Assembly (NCBI GenBank): GCA_036971475.1
Contig: JBAIZL010000001.1
Location: 136,350,692 to 136,414,691, forward strand
DNA: 64,000 nucleotides
DNA from: Prosapia bicincta
Lineage: Eukaryota > Arthropoda > Insecta > Hemiptera > Cercopidae
Reading direction: 5' to 3'
Positions 60,645 through 64,000 of this stretch are shown here, piece by piece (within the stretch, counting starts at the first letter, position 1; the number at the start of each line of letters is the position of its first letter). The position numbers and the translations under genes were made by a program. Below the pieces are notes generated by a model that searched no databases, had not been told where the DNA came from, and was given only the letters and a program-made list of their open reading frames with translations.

Positions 60645-61375
60645 AATTTCGATTACATCCAGTAGTTTTAATTGCGGATATTTGTAAGATGTACAGGCAA
60701 ATATTAGTCCGTTCACAAGATCGAAAGTATCAGCATATTCTCTGGCGGGAAAACCCCAACGAGTCGATCCAGGAATTTGAACTCTTGACACTTACGTATG
60801 GTGTTTCGTCTGCTCCTTATTTGGCTTTGCGAACATTGAAACAACTTTCTATAGACGAAGGAGATAAGTTCCCTCTTGCAGCCAAGGTTCTTCAAGAGGA
60901 CATTTATATTGATGATATTCTGACAGGCGCAGCGAATGTTCAAGAAGCATTGGATTTACAAAATCAACTTATAAATCTTCTTGCTTTGGGAGGATTCAGT
61001 CTTCATAAATGGAGCAGCAATTACGCTAGCTTACTTGAGGCTATATCTGACGAACACAAGGAAGTTCCTATTTCGTTGGATTCAGATGGAAGTCACATCA
61101 TCAAGATTTTAGGTCTTCAATGGATTGCAAAATCAGACATGTTCTCTTACAGTATAACTCCCATCAACCTAATATACACAAAACGTGCCATTTTATCCCA
61201 TATCTCACGCATATTTGATCCTCTCGGTTGGCTATCCCCTGTGATTATATTGGCCAAAACCATGGTTCAAAGACTTTGGATACTTGGGCTTAGTTGGGAT
61301 GATGAAGTTCCCCAAAACATTCAAAAGGAATGGGCAATCCCTTTGCTTCGGAACTACACCTTCTATCTAATATAA
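60644..61375 (+). pseudogene. pol: BEL/Pao reverse transcriptase, catalytic part
   Basis: RT motifs in order: ADICKMYRQ (motif A, Asp at 60,677-60,679), QHILWRENP, YGVSSAPYLALRTL (motif B) and YIDD (motif C, 60,905-60,916; the two Asp are kept). The connection region follows (KILGLQW, RIFDPLGWLSPV, KTMVQRLW). The polymerase residues look intact. A frameshift at about 61,345-61,375 breaks the link to RNase H. Confidence 0.92.
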
Positions 61376-62712
61376 AATTAAGCCGGGATACAGTGTCTCC
61401 GGGGTCAGGCCCATGCTACCTTGTATGTTTTTCCGATGCTTCTGAAAAAGGATACAGTGCTGTAATTTATTTGATTGACTGTACAACCAACCCAACTACG
61501 TCTCATCTTATTGTTGGGAAGTCAAAAGTGGCACCTCTTAAAACACTTTCTATTCCTCGGTTGGAACTTTGTGGAGCATTATCACTTTCAAGAATGTTTG
61601 ATTATCTTAAAAAATGTTTAAGTGAAGTTTTGCAAATAGAAGGTATATTTGAATTTACTGATTCAATGGTGGTGATTAATTGGCTAAAAACGCCTCCTTA
61701 TTTGCTCAAAACTTTTGTTGCTAACCGTGTGACAGAAATATTGGAGATATTAGATCCTAACAGCTGGCATTATGTGTCAACAAATCTAAACCCAGCGGAT
61801 TGTAGTTCTCGGGGTCTGTTCCCCAGTCAACTCATAGCTCATTCGCTTTGGTGGTTCGGCCCATTGTTCATGACATCACCCATAAAGGAATGGCCGCTGC
61901 AGTACGCACCTTGCTCAAGTACGAATGCATTACCAGATATCAAGTTGAATATTGATACTATTTGTGTTACTGAAACCAAAACACCAAGTTTTAATTTAAT
62001 TGATAAATTGTCTTCGTTTACCAGGTTAATAAGAGTAACCGCCTGGTGCAAACGATTTATAACAAACTGTCATACACAATCTAAAGTTAAAGGTTCATTA
62101 TCTCATACTGCGTTAGGTTCATCTCTACATTTCTGGATTCAATACACACAGAAAATGTACTTTGAAGAAGATCTAATTTCACTGAAATGTGGAGGCGAGA
62201 CATCAAATGCCCTTAGGAAACTGAACCCTTTTTTGGACAATCGTGGGCTTCTTAGGGTAGGAGGTAGGCTTCGGAATGCTGCCTTGCCACAAGACCTTAG
62301 ACATCCTATTCTACTACCCAAGTTAAGCCGCTTGACTACACTTTTAATCGAGCATTATCACAAATCTTATTTACATGTTGGACCACGCACACTACAATCA
62401 TTTATTCAACAGAAGTATTGGATTCTGAGTATTCGCAGTGCTATTAGGTCTACACTCTCCAAATGTCACACCTGTAATAAAATGAAGCCAACGATCATAC
62501 AACCTCGTATGGGAGATCTTCCACCCTCACGAACAAATCAAGGACGACCGTTCATATCTACTGGAGTGGATTTCGGCGGTCCTATTTTAATTAAGGGATC
62601 TAGACGACGAAATGCTAAGATATTTAAGGCATATATATGTTTGTTTGTGTGTCTATCTATAAAAGCCATCCATATCGAAGTGGTTTCGGATCTTTCAACT
62701 GCAGATTTTTGG
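61345..62712 (+). pseudogene. pol: BEL/Pao RNase H and integrase N-terminal part
   Basis: RNase H residues are visible: CFSDASEKGYSAVIY (Asp), LELCGALSLSRMF (Glu), FTDSMVVINWL (Asp) and NPADCSSRG (Asp). The integrase zinc domain follows (EHYHKSYLHVG then CHTCNKMKP, an HHCC pattern), then the core with the first catalytic Asp in STGVDFGGP and the strand KAYICLFVCLSIKAIHIEVVS. Homology leaves this frame at a T run near 62,705-62,712, apparently through loss of one T; the frame itself stays open to 62,805 without homology. Confidence 0.9.
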
Positions 62713-63467
62713 CTGCACTCGATAGATTTGTCAGTAGACGAAGTCTTTACCACTATATGTTTTCCGACAATGGAACGAACTTTGTGGGAGCTAACAAGTA
62801 CCTGACAGGCATATTTAAGTACTTCGAAGAGCGTGAAAATAAAGCTAGGATAACTGGACATTGCAGCTCTAAAGGAATCTCTTGGAATTTCAACCCACCT
62901 GACGGTCCTCACTTTGGAGGTCTGTGGAAGGCCGGAATACGTTCCACAAAATACCATCTCAAGAGAGTGCTAAATGGACAAGCTCTCACCTTTGAAGAAT
63001 TATCAACACTATGTGCAAAAATTTAGTCAATTTTAAATTCCAGGCCATTATCTCCGTTATCCACAGACGCTAATGAATTTGATGTTTTAACACCCGCACA
63101 CTTTCTCATCGGCTCTGCTCTGACCACAGTACCTGAACATGACCTTCAAGAATTACCCATGAATCGTCTAAGTCGCTGGCAACTAATTTCAAAGACCGTC
63201 CAACATTTCTGGACACGTTACAGGATTGAGTATTTACACACGCTCCAACAGCGTAGTAAATGGACAACGGAATCACCAAACGTGTCTAAAGGTGACTTGG
63301 TACTACTTCAAGATACCCACTCTCCACCATTACGTTGGCAGTTGGGAAGAATTGAAGATACATTCAAAGGAAAGGATGGTGTTGTGCGGGTCGTATCAGT
63401 ACGAACCACGCGAGGGACTTTCCGACGCCCAGTCGTCAAGATAAGTTCTCTCCCTTACCACGACTAA
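62706..63467 (+). pseudogene. pol: BEL/Pao integrase C-terminal part, catalytic Glu replaced
   Basis: Continues the integrase core after the frameshift: FLAALDRFVSRR, then the second catalytic Asp in SDNGTNFVGA. In the block that normally reads GGLWEAG, this copy has GGLWKAG (AAG at 62,928-62,930), so the catalytic Glu of the DDE triad is Lys. A TAG at 63,024-63,026 interrupts the frame, which then continues (ILNSRPLSPL, TPAHFLIG, RWQLISKTVQHFW, KGDLVLLQD, WQLGRI) to TAA ending at 63,467. The C-terminal DNA-binding part is otherwise intact. Confidence 0.92.
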
Positions 63468-63573
63468 AGAAAATTTTTAATATCACAAGTTGTTTTAGTT
63501 CAAGAAGTGTTATTTTTTGTTGTTTAATGTGTGTTTTATTTCTATTTAATTGAGAAAACTTTATTCTGTTTTC

Positions 63574-63585
63574 GGTGGGGGGAAA
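63574..63585 (+). other. Polypurine tract of BEL/Pao
   Basis: GGTGGGGGGAAA directly before the 3' LTR. It would prime plus-strand DNA synthesis. Confidence 0.8.
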
Positions 63586-63935
63586 TGTTGGATAAATCCT
63601 TTCCTATTTCCTCATTTTTCCTCAAATACAACATTGTGAGTGAGGAACAATTATTTCTATTATAATTCATTCTTTATCTACATTTTTACTACAATTGGAG
63701 CGCTGTCTCTACTCATCTTGCGGCCGAACGTAGTACTACCAGTAGTTACAGTTGTGAGAGACAACCATATACAAGTAAGTGAACTTTCCCACTAACTCTT
63801 TTAGATTTCATAGCTGACCTTGCCTTAGCATCCTACATTCTATTTTGGGGTATATTAGCGTCAAATACTATTATTTCGTTAATATAATTATAGCAAGAGT
63901 TTGTCAGTAACTTTTACTTAATTATTGCACAAACA
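63586..63935 (+). repeat. BEL/Pao 3' LTR
   Basis: 350 bp, starts TGTTGGATAAATCC and ends GCACAAACA, followed by the AAACC target copy. Confidence 0.95.
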
Positions 63936-64000
63936 AAACCTGATAGAAAAGCTAATATAAAGATATGCAGTTGGCTGAGCTGTGGTAAAGGAATGAAAGA
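63936..64000 (-). repeat. Block X, copy 3, continued after the BEL insertion
   Basis: 60 bp after the AAACC differ at 7 positions from the minus strand of the empty site at 26,071-26,130. The block runs off the window. Confidence 0.9.

Larger units (their letters stand above)
57513..63935 (+). mobile_element. BEL/Pao LTR retrotransposon, 6.4 kb, inactive
   Basis: Complete structure: 350-bp LTRs (TG...CA), primer site 3 nt inside the left LTR, gag, protease, RT, RNase H and integrase in BEL order, polypurine tract, right LTR and an AAACC target duplication (57,508-57,512 and 63,936-63,940). The LTRs differ at 11 of 350 positions by eye (about 3%). Flanks differ from the empty paralogue by 7 of 60, so the element came in after the block duplication. 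Four frameshifts and two nonsense codons break the coding region. Confidence 0.95.

Noticed and set aside
1..64000. Two haplotypes assembled in tandem
   Set aside because: Copies differ by several percent, appear more than twice and in both orientations, and carry different nested transposons. A local misjoin cannot be excluded without reads.

Overview
This is an AT-rich, gene-poor piece of a eukaryotic nuclear genome. The transposons point to an arthropod: a BEL/Pao LTR retrotransposon, two Penelope-like elements (PLEs) and a DD41D mariner. There are also many (TA)n, (CA)n and (GA)n microsatellites. The species cannot be told from the sequence. I found no intact host protein gene, no rRNA and no intact tRNA gene. 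Nearly all open frames are shadows of repeats or decayed transposon genes.

The background is a mosaic of kilobase-scale non-coding blocks (called A-B, C, D, D', E, F, G/H, X, Y and J here) that recur in both orientations. Copies 1 and 2 run forward: A-B-C-D-E-F-G-D' at about 1-12,200, then B-C-D-E-F-G/H-X at about 15,520-29,730. Copy 3 starts at about 30,290 with A-B-C forward. It then switches to D/D' reversed, block Y, and a roughly 11-kb reversed copy of the left arm (37,380-49,220). The result is an imperfect palindrome centred near 33-34 kb. At about 49,225 the same arrangement restarts (A-B-C forward, D/D' reversed, Y, X reversed), giving a second-order tandem period of about 19 kb. Sample alignments by eye show roughly 6-12% divergence between copies, so these are not simply the two haplotypes of one locus.

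Younger insertions sit on this mosaic. PLE-1 (12,386-14,194) has 28-bp inverted ends and lies between (TA)n tracts. The right arm's (TA)n tract holds PLE-2, a head-to-head pair of 5'-truncated PLE ends (40,649-41,277), and a broken DD41D mariner (41,412-42,460); the left arm keeps the empty (TA)n site at 25,057-25,098. A 308-bp MITE lies in the fourth A-B block. A 6.4-kb BEL/Pao element (57,513-63,935) has 350-bp LTRs, a near-tRNA-Tyr primer site, and gag, protease, RT, RNase H and integrase regions broken by frameshifts and stops. Its unoccupied site is preserved in inverted orientation at 26,071-26,165.

No metabolic or defence system is visible. The strongest non-coding signals are a perfect 14-bp RFX-type X-box kept in all four F-block copies, a pair of CACGTG E-boxes 14 bp apart kept in all three H-block copies, and a roughly 280-bp D core present seven times. 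Block boundaries are approximate because they were placed by eye.
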